A stretch of 64,000 bases of DNA from positions 992,001 through 1,056,000 of the forward strand of contig OY780938.1 in the NCBI GenBank assembly GCA_963676045.1, written 5' to 3'. Each line of letters opens with the position of its first letter. Within the stretch, counting starts at the first letter, position 1. Source of the DNA: Methanogranum sp963676045 (GTDB taxonomy: Archaea > Thermoplasmatota > Thermoplasmata > Methanomassiliicoccales > Methanomethylophilaceae). Under the pieces are notes generated by a model. The model saw nothing but the letters and a program-made list of their open reading frames with translations, was not told the origin of the DNA and made no database searches. The position numbers were made by a program, and so were the translations under genes. Below, piece by piece: positions 28,001 to 36,348 of this stretch.

Positions 28001-28993
28001 ATGCTGAGTGTGGAGATAAGGAAAATACAGATCACAGGCGGATCATCTTTTATGGTCACCCTCCCCAAGGAATGGGCAGAATCGGTCAAATTGAAAAAGA
28101 ATGACCCCGTAAGATTGGAGGTGCAACCTGACGGCAGCCTTTTGATAAGCACAGGTGAACCTACAGAGGAGATCAGCGCTCCGAAAAACATACTAGCACA
28201 CGATGACTCGATCTTGCTTTACAGACAACTCATAGGAGCTTACATCTCGGGTCATAAGGAGATAAGGGTCTATTCCGAATCAAGACTCTCTGGAACAGTG
28301 ATAGAGGTTGTCTCGAGATTCACGCAGACCTCTATCGGATTGGAGATCGTCGAAGAAGACGACGACCATATACTGATGAGGGACCTGATGAACCATAGTG
28401 AGATGAAACCTCAGAAAAGCATCGAAAGGATGAAAGTGCTGGTCAACAACATGCTGAATGATGTGTACCTTTCACCTGGGAATCCATCTGTGCTATTGAA
28501 CATGGACCAGAGGGACACCGAGGTGGATAGGATACACTGGCTGATATCAAGGCAGGTCAGCATATATCTCAAAGACCCCTGGCTTTGCAAGAAGATGGAT
28601 GTCCGCCCATATGATGCATCGAGATGCCTTACCGTGAGCAGGATGATGGAGAGGGTGGGGGATCACATCGTGATAATCTCGAAGAATCTTACAAAATTAA
28701 GAAACGATGGCAAAGGCGCCGAAGTCGACAAAGTGATCGCCGACATAGGTGGCGACATAGCGAAATTGTTCACATCCTCCATGACCAGTTGGAGCAAAAA
28801 GGACATGATCCTTGCTGAGAATTGCATCGAGACATCCAACAAGAACGTTGATAAGATCAAGAAGACATTCAAGAAGATCGAGATCGATGCCGACACGGCA
28901 TCACCTACGAATACAATAGCCGCAAGCACAAGAAGGATCACCGAGTATTGTGCTGATGTCGCAGAGCAGACAATAAACGCAGCGATGGAATGA
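28001..28993 (+). CDS. AbrB/SpoVT domain-PhoU fusion regulator
   Basis: The 330-residue product has an N-terminal swapped-hairpin AbrB DNA-binding domain (residues ~5-50, GGSSFMVTLPKEWAESVKLKKNDPV) followed by a PhoU-like helical domain (~110-330, with MMERVGDHIVII). This architecture is common in archaea and is thought to regulate phosphate genes directly by binding DNA. A TATA-like ACTATATATTTTT lies ~45 bases upstream, giving it its own promoter in addition to the pst operon. Confidence 0.9.
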   Translation: MLSVEIRKIQITGGSSFMVTLPKEWAESVKLKKNDPVRLEVQPDGSLLISTGEPTEEISAPKNILAHDDSILLYRQLIGAYISGHKEIRVYSESRLSGTVIEVVSRFTQTSIGLEIVEEDDDHILMRDLMNHSEMKPQKSIERMKVLVNNMLNDVYLSPGNPSVLLNMDQRDTEVDRIHWLISRQVSIYLKDPWLCKKMDVRPYDASRCLTVSRMMERVGDHIVIISKNLTKLRNDGKGAEVDKVIADIGGDIAKLFTSSMTSWSKKDMILAENCIETSNKNVDKIKKTFKKIEIDADTASPTNTIAASTRRITEYCADVAEQTINAAME

Positions 28994-28999
28994 ACGATA

Positions 29000-29512
29000 T
29001 CAGTCTTGCTTTTTCTCCGGATATTCGTTTATTGTCTTCTTCATGCCCTGCAAGGTCTGAGTATAGCTACCGTCGCTATCTATGTTCTGGCACATTCTAT
29101 CGACGATTTTTATGTAACTGACCATCTCCTCGTTCGATATGCCGTCGAATAAGATGTTGAAGGTCCTATCTAGGTCCTCTCTGAGATATCTCGCGATCTC
29201 CTTTCCTTCATCCGTGAGGTATATGTTATACTTCCTCGAGGTCCTTGATTCGCGGTCATCGTAGACATATCCTTTGTCTTCAAGGAATTTTATTGCACGG
29301 GTGGTGTTCGCCTTGTCAAAATAAAGACACTCGGAGAGCTGTTTCAAGGTATGCTCTCCGGTGTCCAACGCAAGGATATACTTGAAATGGATGTTCGAGA
29401 TGCCGTATTTCTGCTAGACACTCTCGTGCCTCTTGTGATACTCGGTCTCGAATAGCCTCATAGCCACCGGCATGAAGAGCTTCCAGTATTCCTTGAGTTT
29501 CTCATCTATCAT
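29000..29512 (-). CDS. MarR-family regulator with in-frame UAG (candidate pyrrolysine codon)
   Basis: From the ATG at 29512, which overlaps the MFS stop as ATGA, the frame runs 32 codons (MIDEKLKEYWKLF...), meets TAG at 29414-29416, and continues without a frame change to TGA at 29000. Read through, it gives a 170-residue MarR protein: helix 1 (~1-30), then QKYGISNIHFKYIL, winged HTH ~50-105 (TLKQLSECLYFDKANTTRAI, then the wing DDRESRTSRKY) and C-terminal dimer helices. The part before the TAG is needed for a complete MarR dimer interface. In a lineage that avoids TAG stops, UAG may insert pyrrolysine; a nonsense mutation or restart at TTG 29368 are the alternatives. It likely controls the upstream MFS gene. 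Confidence 0.75.
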
Positions 29513-31065
29513 GACTTATCCTCGACCTTGTTGGTCTCCTCCAGGAGAACCTTACCGATCTCTTCCTTCTTCTTGGCCCTGATGAGGAATCCGACGGCCA
29601 CGAGCGAGAGCATTATTATGCCTCCGATAAGGAAAGCGAAATCGACACTGTTAGCGAATGACGTCATGACCTGATCGTATCCTGCCTGACCATAGTTCAT
29701 GAATATCTGCGGGAGATAGTTGAGTATACCTATGTCATGAGGATAGTTGTTGTATATGTCTGGGGACAGGTTGGTTGCGAGTTCGGATGCGATCCTCTGC
29801 GATATCAGCATAGAGAATATTGCCGTTCCGGATGTGGCGCCTATCGAACGCATGAGATTTACCGACGATGTCGTCATACCCATCTCATTTGGCTTTGCAG
29901 CATTCTGCGTCACTATCATGACGACGGACATCATGCATCCCAAACCGACACCTAGTAGGAACAGACACCATACCATCTCCATTACGTCCCCGCCATACTT
30001 TAGGCCGGACATCATCCACATCGAGATGAAGGTTATAATCGGCCCCGCGATCAACCAAGGCTTATATCCGGTACGCGTGAGTAGGTTTCCACTCAGGAGC
30101 GATGTTATCATCATTCCGATTATTAGCGCCACTATTACCTCTCCAGCCTCGAGTGTCGTGAGTCCGTACACGTATATCATGAACATCGATGCGTATGTCA
30201 TTGCTCCCATCATACCTATTCCGAAGATCAGCATGAATATCCCGCAACCCACCAATGTGCGATTCTTGAATATATGGGGAGCAAGCACTGGGTCATCGGC
30301 TTTCCTCTCTATCTTTATGAAGGCTGCGAGCAATATTATGGCGACCGCGATCATACCGGCTGCCTCTATGCTTACCCATGGCACTTCGTCTCCGCCCCAC
30401 TCAAGGAAGAGGAGCAGGTCTACTAGGAATCCGGTCAATATTGCCATACCCAGATAGTCGACCTTGTGAACGGTGTCGACATTTGCCTTCGGGAACTTCT
30501 TGATCGTCAATATGAATGCTATTATCGCCAATGGGACATTCACATAGAATACCCAGCGCCAGTCAAGATATTCTGCGATGTATCCTCCTACCAACGGACC
30601 TATTCCGCTTCCGATACCGAATATAGCACCTAGGAGGCCCTGTATCTTACCTCTCTGTTCTGGAGAATAGAAATCACCCACAGCTGCCATGGCGACAGGT
30701 ATGAGGGTACCTCCACCGAGTCCCTGGATAGCACGGAAGAATATCAGCTGTTCCATGGATGTGGACATACCAGCTAGCACGGAACCTCCCATGAAGAGAA
30801 CGAGTCCGAGGAGGAACAATGGCTTCCTTCCATAGTGATCGGACATCTTTCCACTTATAGGGATCATAATGGTCTCACAAAGCATGTATGCGGTTATCAT
30901 CCAGGCATAAAGCTCCGTACCATCGAGGTCAGCAGCTATGACGGGCCCACATGTTCCTACAATGGTACCGTCCAAACAGGCGATAAGCATTCCAAAGGCC
31001 AGACCGATCATGGTGATCTTACGCAACCTTGGATCTATGTTCGCCCAAGTAATATTTGTTTCCAT
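29509..31065 (-). CDS. MFS multidrug efflux transporter, DHA2 (EmrB/QacA) type
   Basis: The 518-residue product has 14 predicted helices, the DHA2 layout. Motif A is GKMSDHYGRKPLF, and motif C, diagnostic of drug antiporters, is GIGSGIGPLVGG. The first helix has LDGTIVGTCGPVIA, near the usual D-x-T-I-V-N signature, with Gly in place of Asn. It exports hydrophobic compounds by proton exchange. It is followed by the MarR gene with an ATGA overlap, and a perfect palindrome lies next to its promoter, so drug-induced derepression is plausible. Confidence 0.92.
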   Translation of the reverse strand: METNITWANIDPRLRKITMIGLAFGMLIACLDGTIVGTCGPVIAADLDGTELYAWMITAYMLCETIMIPISGKMSDHYGRKPLFLLGLVLFMGGSVLAGMSTSMEQLIFFRAIQGLGGGTLIPVAMAAVGDFYSPEQRGKIQGLLGAIFGIGSGIGPLVGGYIAEYLDWRWVFYVNVPLAIIAFILTIKKFPKANVDTVHKVDYLGMAILTGFLVDLLLFLEWGGDEVPWVSIEAAGMIAVAIILLAAFIKIERKADDPVLAPHIFKNRTLVGCGIFMLIFGIGMMGAMTYASMFMIYVYGLTTLEAGEVIVALIIGMMITSLLSGNLLTRTGYKPWLIAGPIITFISMWMMSGLKYGGDVMEMVWCLFLLGVGLGCMMSVVMIVTQNAAKPNEMGMTTSSVNLMRSIGATSGTAIFSMLISQRIASELATNLSPDIYNNYPHDIGILNYLPQIFMNYGQAGYDQVMTSFANSVDFAFLIGGIIMLSLVAVGFLIRAKKKEEIGKVLLEETNKVEDKS

Positions 31066-31137
31066 CTGAATCCCTAGTATTGTCCGTTAGAATCGATATC
31101 CTACCCGGTTCCAATAGGGTCGAGCAATACTATGGAG

Positions 31138-31146
31138 TATATATAA
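31138..31146 (-). promoter_or_regulatory. TATA box of the MFS-MarR operon
   Basis: On the minus strand this reads TTATATATA. It predicts a transcription start near 31115 and a leader of about 50 bases before the MFS start codon. The palindrome at 31147-31168 lies directly upstream, over the expected BRE position. Confidence 0.5.
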
Positions 31147-31168
31147 TTATGTTGAGTAATCAACATAA
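31147..31168. promoter_or_regulatory. Perfect palindrome, probable MarR operator
   Basis: TTATGTTGA-GTAA-TCAACATAA is a perfect inverted repeat with 9-bp arms and a 4-bp spacer. It abuts the TATA box of the MFS-MarR operon, where a bound dimer would block TFB/TBP. Size and symmetry suit a MarR dimer; the assignment to the encoded MarR is inferred from linkage. Confidence 0.55.
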
Positions 31169-31256
31169 CTCATCTAATCACAAAAAACTAAATCTCAATT
31201 ATAGAGGAAGTATATGACCTTATGTATCGTGTTAAAATAAAATCATTATATCAAAA

Positions 31257-32489
31257 TTACAAAATGTATAGGAAACCCGTTATTATCCCTATATTGATAA
31301 TGTCTATGAATACGCTTCCTACCAATGGTACAACGAAATATGCCTTTGGTGCGACACCGTACCTTTCGAACAGAGCATCCATGTTCGCCATAGCATTAGA
31401 GGTCGTACCTAAGCCGAATCCAGACGTCGCTGTCACCATTGCGGCAGAATCGTAATTCCTGCCCGTGACCCTGAATATGAAGTAATATGCGAACAGCGCC
31501 ACAAAGATCACCTGTACCAAAAGAATGATCAGCATCGGTGCGGCGAGATCGGCAATCTGCCATAGTTTCATGTTCATAAGTGCCATGCTCAAGAACATTG
31601 CTAGACATACCCAGCCGAACGTTTCTATCTCCTTTGAAGGGGTGCCCCATTTCAATCTATCCATTGAATTGCGCAATATGATGGCGACCAACATTGCACC
31701 TATGTAGATCGGCAGTGTGATGCCGAGGCCATTCAGACCATCGTATATCAGTGTTCCAGCACCGATGGCTATCGCAATTAGGACCAGAGCTATCAGGAAT
31801 CTGTTCTGATCGATCTGGGGACCGCATGCCTCATGTCTTCCATATTCGCGTACTTCCTCCACGGACTCATTCGAGGGCCTAAGATTGTTATCCTCTACGC
31901 GTTTCTTTGCAAGAGGCCCACCGATGACACCCCCCAATACCAATCCGAAGGTCGCAGATGCGATCGCCACCACCGTGGCACCTTGAACTCCGTATGTATT
32001 TTCCATCAAAGGCCCGAATGCCGCCGCCGTACCATGACCGCCTACAAGACTTATGGAACCCATCGCGAGACCTAACCGATCATCTATTCCCATCATCATG
32101 GAAAGGACAACCCCTATTATATCCTGTGAAAAAGCTAACAGGGCGGCAGATAGGAGCAGTATTATCACAAGCTTCCCACCGCTTTTTAGCATACGGAAAG
32201 ACGCCATGAATCCTATCGAACAGAAGAAAGTTATCATGAACAGCGTCTGAAGGGTAGTATCGAATACGAATTCCAATACACCTGCAGAATACAATATCAA
32301 ATGCATTACTGAGAACGTCAATCCTCCTACGACTGCAGCAGGTATGCAATATTTTCGTAAAAGGATGGACCTTTTAACAAACAACATGCCGAGTACAAGT
32401 ACCAATGCACCCATGCCTGCGGTCTGATACATGTCCAATTCGATGACGAACACAGCATGGATAGGGACTTTCAAAATAAAATGATTCAC
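31257..32489 (-). CDS. gltS: Sodium/glutamate symporter GltS
   Basis: GltS imports glutamate with Na+. The 410-residue product has about ten helices and the paired family motifs: GSISLVGGHGTAAAFGP in the first half and TATSGFGLGTTSNAMANM in the second. The IPAAVVGGL segment matches the end of the first hairpin of the E. coli protein. The longest frame begins with GTG at 32489, only 17 bases after a tRNA 3' end, without a clear ribosome-binding site, so the true start may be downstream. Confidence 0.88.
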   Translation of the reverse strand: MNHFILKVPIHAVFVIELDMYQTAGMGALVLVLGMLFVKRSILLRKYCIPAAVVGGLTFSVMHLILYSAGVLEFVFDTTLQTLFMITFFCSIGFMASFRMLKSGGKLVIILLLSAALLAFSQDIIGVVLSMMMGIDDRLGLAMGSISLVGGHGTAAAFGPLMENTYGVQGATVVAIASATFGLVLGGVIGGPLAKKRVEDNNLRPSNESVEEVREYGRHEACGPQIDQNRFLIALVLIAIAIGAGTLIYDGLNGLGITLPIYIGAMLVAIILRNSMDRLKWGTPSKEIETFGWVCLAMFLSMALMNMKLWQIADLAAPMLIILLVQVIFVALFAYYFIFRVTGRNYDSAAMVTATSGFGLGTTSNAMANMDALFERYGVAPKAYFVVPLVGSVFIDIINIGIITGFLYIL

Positions 32490-32506
32490 CAGATATGAAA
32501 ATAGAG

Positions 32507-32579
32507 TGGGCCCGTCCAGATTTGAACTGGAGTCACTTGCACCCCAAGCAAGAAGGATACCAAGCTACCCCACGGGCCC
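32507..32579 (-). tRNA. tRNA-Pro (anticodon GGG)
   Basis: The 73-nt minus-strand sequence folds as a cloverleaf: acceptor GGGCCCG/CGGGCCC with discriminator A, anticodon stem CTTGC/GCAAG around TTGGGGT (anticodon GGG), and T stem TCCAG/CTGGA around TTCAAAT. CCA is not encoded. It lies between rpoN and gltS on the same strand, 46 bases after rpoN, and may be part of the same primary transcript. Confidence 0.94.
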
Positions 32580-32625
32580 TATAATTCAGGGTAATAGGTT
32601 TTATGTTAAAAGGTTTACCCAGATT

Positions 32626-32817
32626 TCATCCGAGAGGCGCGATCTCGCCGATGAGGTCAGCATGAGATACGATCATCCTGCGGCAGCAGTATCTGTCGAA
32701 TCCCATATCATCAAGAACCTTTGAAGGTTCTTCGCCCATTCCAACGCGCTTTACGTACTCGGGGTAGGCAGAACCTACAACCTTTCCGCATGTGAAACAT
32801 CTCACCGGTATTATCAT
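32626..32817 (-). CDS. rpoN: DNA-directed RNA polymerase subunit N (Rpb10)
   Basis: RpoN is the small zinc-binding assembly subunit of archaeal RNA polymerase. The 63-residue product starts MIIPVRCFTCGKVVG and has the second zinc pair in YCCRRMIVSH, exactly the family pattern. It ends the L18e-L13-S9-RpoN cluster, a conserved archaeal order; rpoK, enolase and S2, which often follow, are not here. Confidence 0.97.
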   Translation of the reverse strand: MIIPVRCFTCGKVVGSAYPEYVKRVGMGEEPSKVLDDMGFDRYCCRRMIVSHADLIGEIAPLG

Positions 32818-32826
32818 GATATCTCC

Positions 32827-33225
32827 TTAACGGTATGACTTCTGCTTCTTTGCACGAGCACCGTGACCAAGTGGGTTCTTTGGCAGTTTCCTTCTGTCGT
32901 CATTGACGATGAGGGTTCTGTCGTATGCCCTGAATACGGCCTCGAGTTCCTCGTCCTTGTAGAAGGCCACGAGTCCTTTTGCGACCGCGGTCCTTGCTGC
33001 ACTTGCCTGTCCTATCACTCCTCCACCGGTGACGGTGATGGAGATGTCGACCTTGGCTACCTTGTCAGGAACGAGTTCCAATGGCTCTTTGATCTTGAGC
33101 TTTGCAAGCTCTGGTGAGAAGATATCGAGTGGGATCTTGTTTATTGTGACCTTTCCCGTTCCCTCTTTGACAGAGGCCCTTGCCACGGCCGTTTTCCTCT
33201 TTCCGCTTGTGTTTACGCAATCCAT
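32827..33225 (-). CDS. rpsI: 30S ribosomal protein S9
   Basis: The 132-residue product shows the S9 core GKRKTAVARASVKEGTGKVTIN and the conserved GGGVIGQASAARTAVAKGL, and ends with the basic KKQKSYR tail whose terminal Arg reaches the ribosomal P site. It lies 4 bases after L13 and 9 bases before rpoN. Confidence 0.97.
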   Translation of the reverse strand: MDCVNTSGKRKTAVARASVKEGTGKVTINKIPLDIFSPELAKLKIKEPLELVPDKVAKVDISITVTGGGVIGQASAARTAVAKGLVAFYKDEELEAVFRAYDRTLIVNDDRRKLPKNPLGHGARAKKQKSYR

Positions 33226-33229
33226 AAGA

Positions 33230-33655
33230 TCATCTCACATTGGATCCCAGGAATTTTGAAACGGCTCCCAGGGTCGTGTATTTGCCGGTGATCTGCCTTA
33301 CTGCCTCTTCAGGCCTTACCTTTTCACAGTCAGCGAACTGCGCTGGAACTCCTACGTAGACGTGAAGTCTCCTGTAGGCATCCCTTCCACTGGACGAGGT
33401 CCATGGGATCATTCCCCTGACACATCTCTTGAACAGGAGATCTGCCCTGCGTGGGTAGAAAGGTCCTTTCCTCTTGGTGGTGTCTCCACAATCTACCTTC
33501 ACCTTGAAGTATGCGAATGTGACCTCCTTCTCTCCGGTGATTATAAGTGATTCTGCATTGAGAACAATGACCTCTTCACCGCTCATTATCATCTCGGCAA
33601 CATTGCCTGCAAGCCTGCCGTAAATGAGGCCTTTTCCATCAATAATTGTGACCAT
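33230..33655 (-). CDS. rplM: 50S ribosomal protein L13
   Basis: The 141-residue product has the archaeal L13 features GKGLIYGRLAGNVAE, FYPRRADLLFKRCVRGMIPW and the C-terminal VSKFLGSN. I use the ATG at 33655 because GAGGTGA, formed by the end of the L18e gene, lies five bases upstream; a GTG at 33664 is in frame. Overlap with L18e is avoided by this start only at the ribosome-binding site. Confidence 0.96.
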   Translation of the reverse strand: MVTIIDGKGLIYGRLAGNVAEMIMSGEEVIVLNAESLIITGEKEVTFAYFKVKVDCGDTTKRKGPFYPRRADLLFKRCVRGMIPWTSSSGRDAYRRLHVYVGVPAQFADCEKVRPEEAVRQITGKYTTLGAVSKFLGSNVR

Positions 33656-33660
33656 CAGAA

Positions 33661-34020
33661 TCACCTCAATATCTTGACCTTGGTGCCATTTGGATTGGAT
33701 TCCATAAGCTCCCTTAAGGTCACAGTCTTACCGCCAGCAGCATGAATTCCTGCTTTTGCTGCATCCGAAAAATCGTACGCTGCTACGGTCAATTTCTTTG
33801 TTAAATCTCCTGCTGCGAGGACTTTACCAGGGACCAATACGGTCTCCCCGTCCGTTGCATACATCTCTAATCTGCTAAGATTCGCTTCAGCCCAGTTACT
33901 CTTTGGTTTCTCGAGCCTAAGCGCGATGTCTCGCCAGATCGGAGCTTCTGTCTCCCTTGTCTTTGCCTTAAGATCGAAGATCAAGGCAACGAGTTGGGGA
34001 TTTGTCTTCTTTGTGCTCAT
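33661..34020 (-). CDS. rpl18e: 50S ribosomal protein L18e
   Basis: The 119-residue product has the L18e pattern TNPQLVALIFDLKAKTRETEAPIWRDIA and LVPGKVLAAGDLTKKLTVAAYDFS. I use the ATG at 34020 preceded by GGGAGAG; the frame opens at 34119 but would run through the promoter. It heads the ribosomal cluster. Confidence 0.96.
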   Translation of the reverse strand: MSTKKTNPQLVALIFDLKAKTRETEAPIWRDIALRLEKPKSNWAEANLSRLEMYATDGETVLVPGKVLAAGDLTKKLTVAAYDFSDAAKAGIHAAGGKTVTLRELMESNPNGTKVKILR

Positions 34021-34064
34021 TTTACTGACTCTCCCGACATTGGGTAACCGTCGTAAGTAAATGT

Positions 34065-34075
34065 TATTTATAAAA
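34065..34075 (-). promoter_or_regulatory. TATA box of the L18e-L13-S9-RpoN operon
   Basis: On the minus strand this reads TTTTATAAATA, a near-ideal archaeal TATA box. It predicts a transcription start near 34044, about 24 bases before the L18e start codon. Confidence 0.6.
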
Positions 34076-34249
34076 CTATCCTGCCTCTTTTTGACTTTCA
34101 TACTAGTATAGGTTCGCACTCATCCTAATATGACTGATCCTTTCAGTGCAGGACATGCACAATGCTGAACAACACAACTATCCTATGAAGTTATCGACTT
34201 AAGATAGATTTAATATCCTTTTGCACTTACGTCACCTCACCGTGATATC

Positions 34250-35296
34250 ATGATAAGATTCGGACCCGCCGGAATTCCATTGTCCTGTAAAGGACGCACA
34301 CTGAAAGACGGTGTGGAGGACGTCCACAACCTAAGCCTTACCGCAATTGAGATACAGATGGTCAGGGCAAACTCCTATAAGAGATACCCAGAGGAGGAAG
34401 AGGTTGGCCTTACCATAAAGGATATCGTAGAAGGTTTCGTAGTGGAAATCTACAGGGACGGCGAGCCTATAATGCCCGATGAACCCATAGAAGAGGAGGA
34501 CGAGCTCGTATACATGCCCTCTGGAATAACCGATTTCTTTGGAGAACTCTACGAAGTAGGCTATATGGCAAAGAGACTGGATGTTAGCATCTCCCTTCAT
34601 ACTCCTTATTACATGGACCTCGGTTCGAACTCGGAACTCACCAACACATGCATAGACTCGATAAGACATGCTGGACTGATAGTCGATGCCCTTGATGGCG
34701 ACATTGTTGTGACGAATCTCGGACTTTATACCGGCAAGATACCTGATGAGGAGATAGATGAGAACATCTACAACAACGTCACGGACCTCATGGGATGGTG
34801 GCAGGCAATGGGCCTCAAACCAAAGCTGGGCATAGAGCTCACAGGACAGCAGTCCGTGTTCGGTTCCTTGGACCAGGTATTGGACCTCTGCTCGCAGATA
34901 GACGGTATCGTGCCTGTTGTCAACTTCCCTCACTACCACTCGCGCACAGAGGGATCCCTTCTGGACATAGATGATTTCGAAGACCTTTTGAAACAGGTGG
35001 AGCCATACTACAACGGTGGCAACATACACACCGCTTTCGCCGGGGTTGAACATGAAGGCGGCTACGAGAAGAGGCTTACGCCAATAAAGAAGGGGGACCT
35101 CAAATTCGAGCCTCTGGCTGAAGCGCTCTGCGACATACAACCGAACGCGACCGTTATTTCGAGTTCGCCTCTCCTCGAGCATGATGCCATGTACATGAGG
35201 ATCATCAACGAAAGGGTCCTCAGTAAGAGGGTCATAAAGCAGATCAAAGAAAAGAAGAAAGCTGAAGCGGCAGCCAGCGCAGCTCCTGAGGAATGA
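34250..35296 (+). CDS. Endonuclease IV / xylose isomerase-like TIM-barrel protein
   Basis: The 348-residue product looks like an archaeal member of the AP endonuclease family 2: FGPAGIPLSCKG at the N-terminus, SLHTPYYMDLGS, GIELTGQQSVFGS and VNFPHYHSRTEG. These supply His and Glu residues of the kind that bind the metal cluster. It has an insert at ~65-95 rich in Glu/Asp and an Ala/Lys/Glu-rich tail. It may act in base excision repair, but a sugar isomerase role cannot be excluded. It overlaps hxlB by four bases. Confidence 0.75.
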   Translation: MIRFGPAGIPLSCKGRTLKDGVEDVHNLSLTAIEIQMVRANSYKRYPEEEEVGLTIKDIVEGFVVEIYRDGEPIMPDEPIEEEDELVYMPSGITDFFGELYEVGYMAKRLDVSISLHTPYYMDLGSNSELTNTCIDSIRHAGLIVDALDGDIVVTNLGLYTGKIPDEEIDENIYNNVTDLMGWWQAMGLKPKLGIELTGQQSVFGSLDQVLDLCSQIDGIVPVVNFPHYHSRTEGSLLDIDDFEDLLKQVEPYYNGGNIHTAFAGVEHEGGYEKRLTPIKKGDLKFEPLAEALCDIQPNATVISSSPLLEHDAMYMRIINERVLSKRVIKQIKEKKKAEAAASAAPEE

Positions 35297-35838
35297 TCTT
35301 GGAAGAGAACATAAGGTATCTCAGCGATTATTGCAAGGATGCCGTGTCCTCCATACCAGATCATAACATCGAGGAATTGATCGACCTCGTAATGAAAAAA
35401 GAGAAGATATTCATATATGGATCAGGAAGGTCGGGACTGATCGGACAGTTGTTCGCGGTCCGTCTCGTGCAGATGGGATTCAACGTTTACTTCGTCGGAG
35501 ACATGACAACGCCGATAATCGGGAAGAACGACCTGACCATACTGATATCCAACACTGGACATACCGTGTCGGTGGTTCAGACCGCGGACATAGCTGGACG
35601 CATAGGTTCACATGTGGTGTGCATAACATCCTCGCCTTCCAGCAAGCTGGCACATGTTTCCAATTCCAAGATAGTGCTTAGAATACCGAAGGATGACAGA
35701 TCCCCGAGCATCGCACCGCTCGGTACCATATTCGAGGACAGCGTCCTTTTGTTCTTCGATTCTCTTGTCCCCGAGATAATGAAGAAGATGAACGTCACAG
35801 AGGATGACATGCGTAAAAGACATGCCATCTGGGTCTGA
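35293..35838 (+). CDS. hxlB: 6-phospho-3-hexuloisomerase
   Basis: PHI interconverts hexulose 6-phosphate and fructose 6-phosphate; in archaea it runs backwards to make ribulose 5-phosphate. The 181-residue SIS-domain protein has YGSGRSGLIGQLFAVRL, the Ser motif ISNTGHTVSVV, TSSPSSKLAH and a C-terminal RHAIWV, all typical of PHI. No hexulose-phosphate synthase lies in the window. It is convergent with the JAMM gene (9-bp gap). Confidence 0.9.
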   Translation: MILEENIRYLSDYCKDAVSSIPDHNIEELIDLVMKKEKIFIYGSGRSGLIGQLFAVRLVQMGFNVYFVGDMTTPIIGKNDLTILISNTGHTVSVVQTADIAGRIGSHVVCITSSPSSKLAHVSNSKIVLRIPKDDRSPSIAPLGTIFEDSVLLFFDSLVPEIMKKMNVTEDDMRKRHAIWV

Positions 35839-35847
35839 TCCACTCAT

Positions 35848-36348
35848 TCACTCCATTATCACCATCTTGGCATCTTTCTGCTGTCCATCATCACATAGGA
35901 ATACCTTTACCGTGCCATCGGACGGATCGATGACCAAAGCGAACCCGATGTCTTCCCCGAATATCCCGACGTGCGTCCTTATGTCCGTATCCGAAAGATA
36001 ACATCCAAATCCTGGATGGGAATGATACCAGCCAACAACCATCCTTCCCTCAGAACAATCCATGTTCTTGAAAAGGTCCTCCAAGGATTCTCTGTCGAAT
36101 CTTACGTTTGTATCATCCGAATCCAATCCGGACGTCACTGCATCTGTAACGACCACATATTGGCCCAGATCATCCCTGTAGACCGTTCCCATCATCAGTC
36201 CCATTACCTCTTTGTTCTCGATATACCCGGCATCGGCATGCTCGATCATCAGGTCCAATACATGCTCGGACATGAATATCGATGCGCCCTTGACAATACG
36301 CGGACGATATGCTATCTCGGCATCCTTATGCGCCAATACTTTAGGCAT
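35848..36348 (-). CDS. Rpn11-like JAMM/MPN+ protease of the Ubl operon
   Basis: The 166-residue product is a stand-alone MPN+ domain with a complete JAMM zinc site: Glu47 (ENKEVMG), then HSHPGFGCYLSDTD with His109, His111, Ser119 and Asp122. The surrounding VGWYHSHPGFGC is almost the same as in the proteasomal deubiquitinase Rpn11. It would trim the Gly-Gly-Ala precursor encoded two genes upstream and/or cleave conjugates. I use the ATG at 36348 (GGTGAT five bases before it); 36354 is also possible. It overlaps the E2 gene by 8 bases and ends the operon. Confidence 0.92.
   Translation of the reverse strand: MPKVLAHKDAEIAYRPRIVKGASIFMSEHVLDLMIEHADAGYIENKEVMGLMMGTVYRDDLGQYVVVTDAVTSGLDSDDTNVRFDRESLEDLFKNMDCSEGRMVVGWYHSHPGFGCYLSDTDIRTHVGIFGEDIGFALVIDPSDGTVKVFLCDDGQQKDAKMVIME

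Noticed and set aside
32506..32724. Plus-strand frame of 72 codons
   Set aside because: It reads antisense through the tRNA-Pro(GGG) and the end of rpoN; no ribosome-binding site or known domain.
34331..35182. 283-codon minus-strand frame
   Set aside because: Antisense shadow of the endonuclease IV-like gene, which has clear conserved motifs; codon bias of the shadow is poor.
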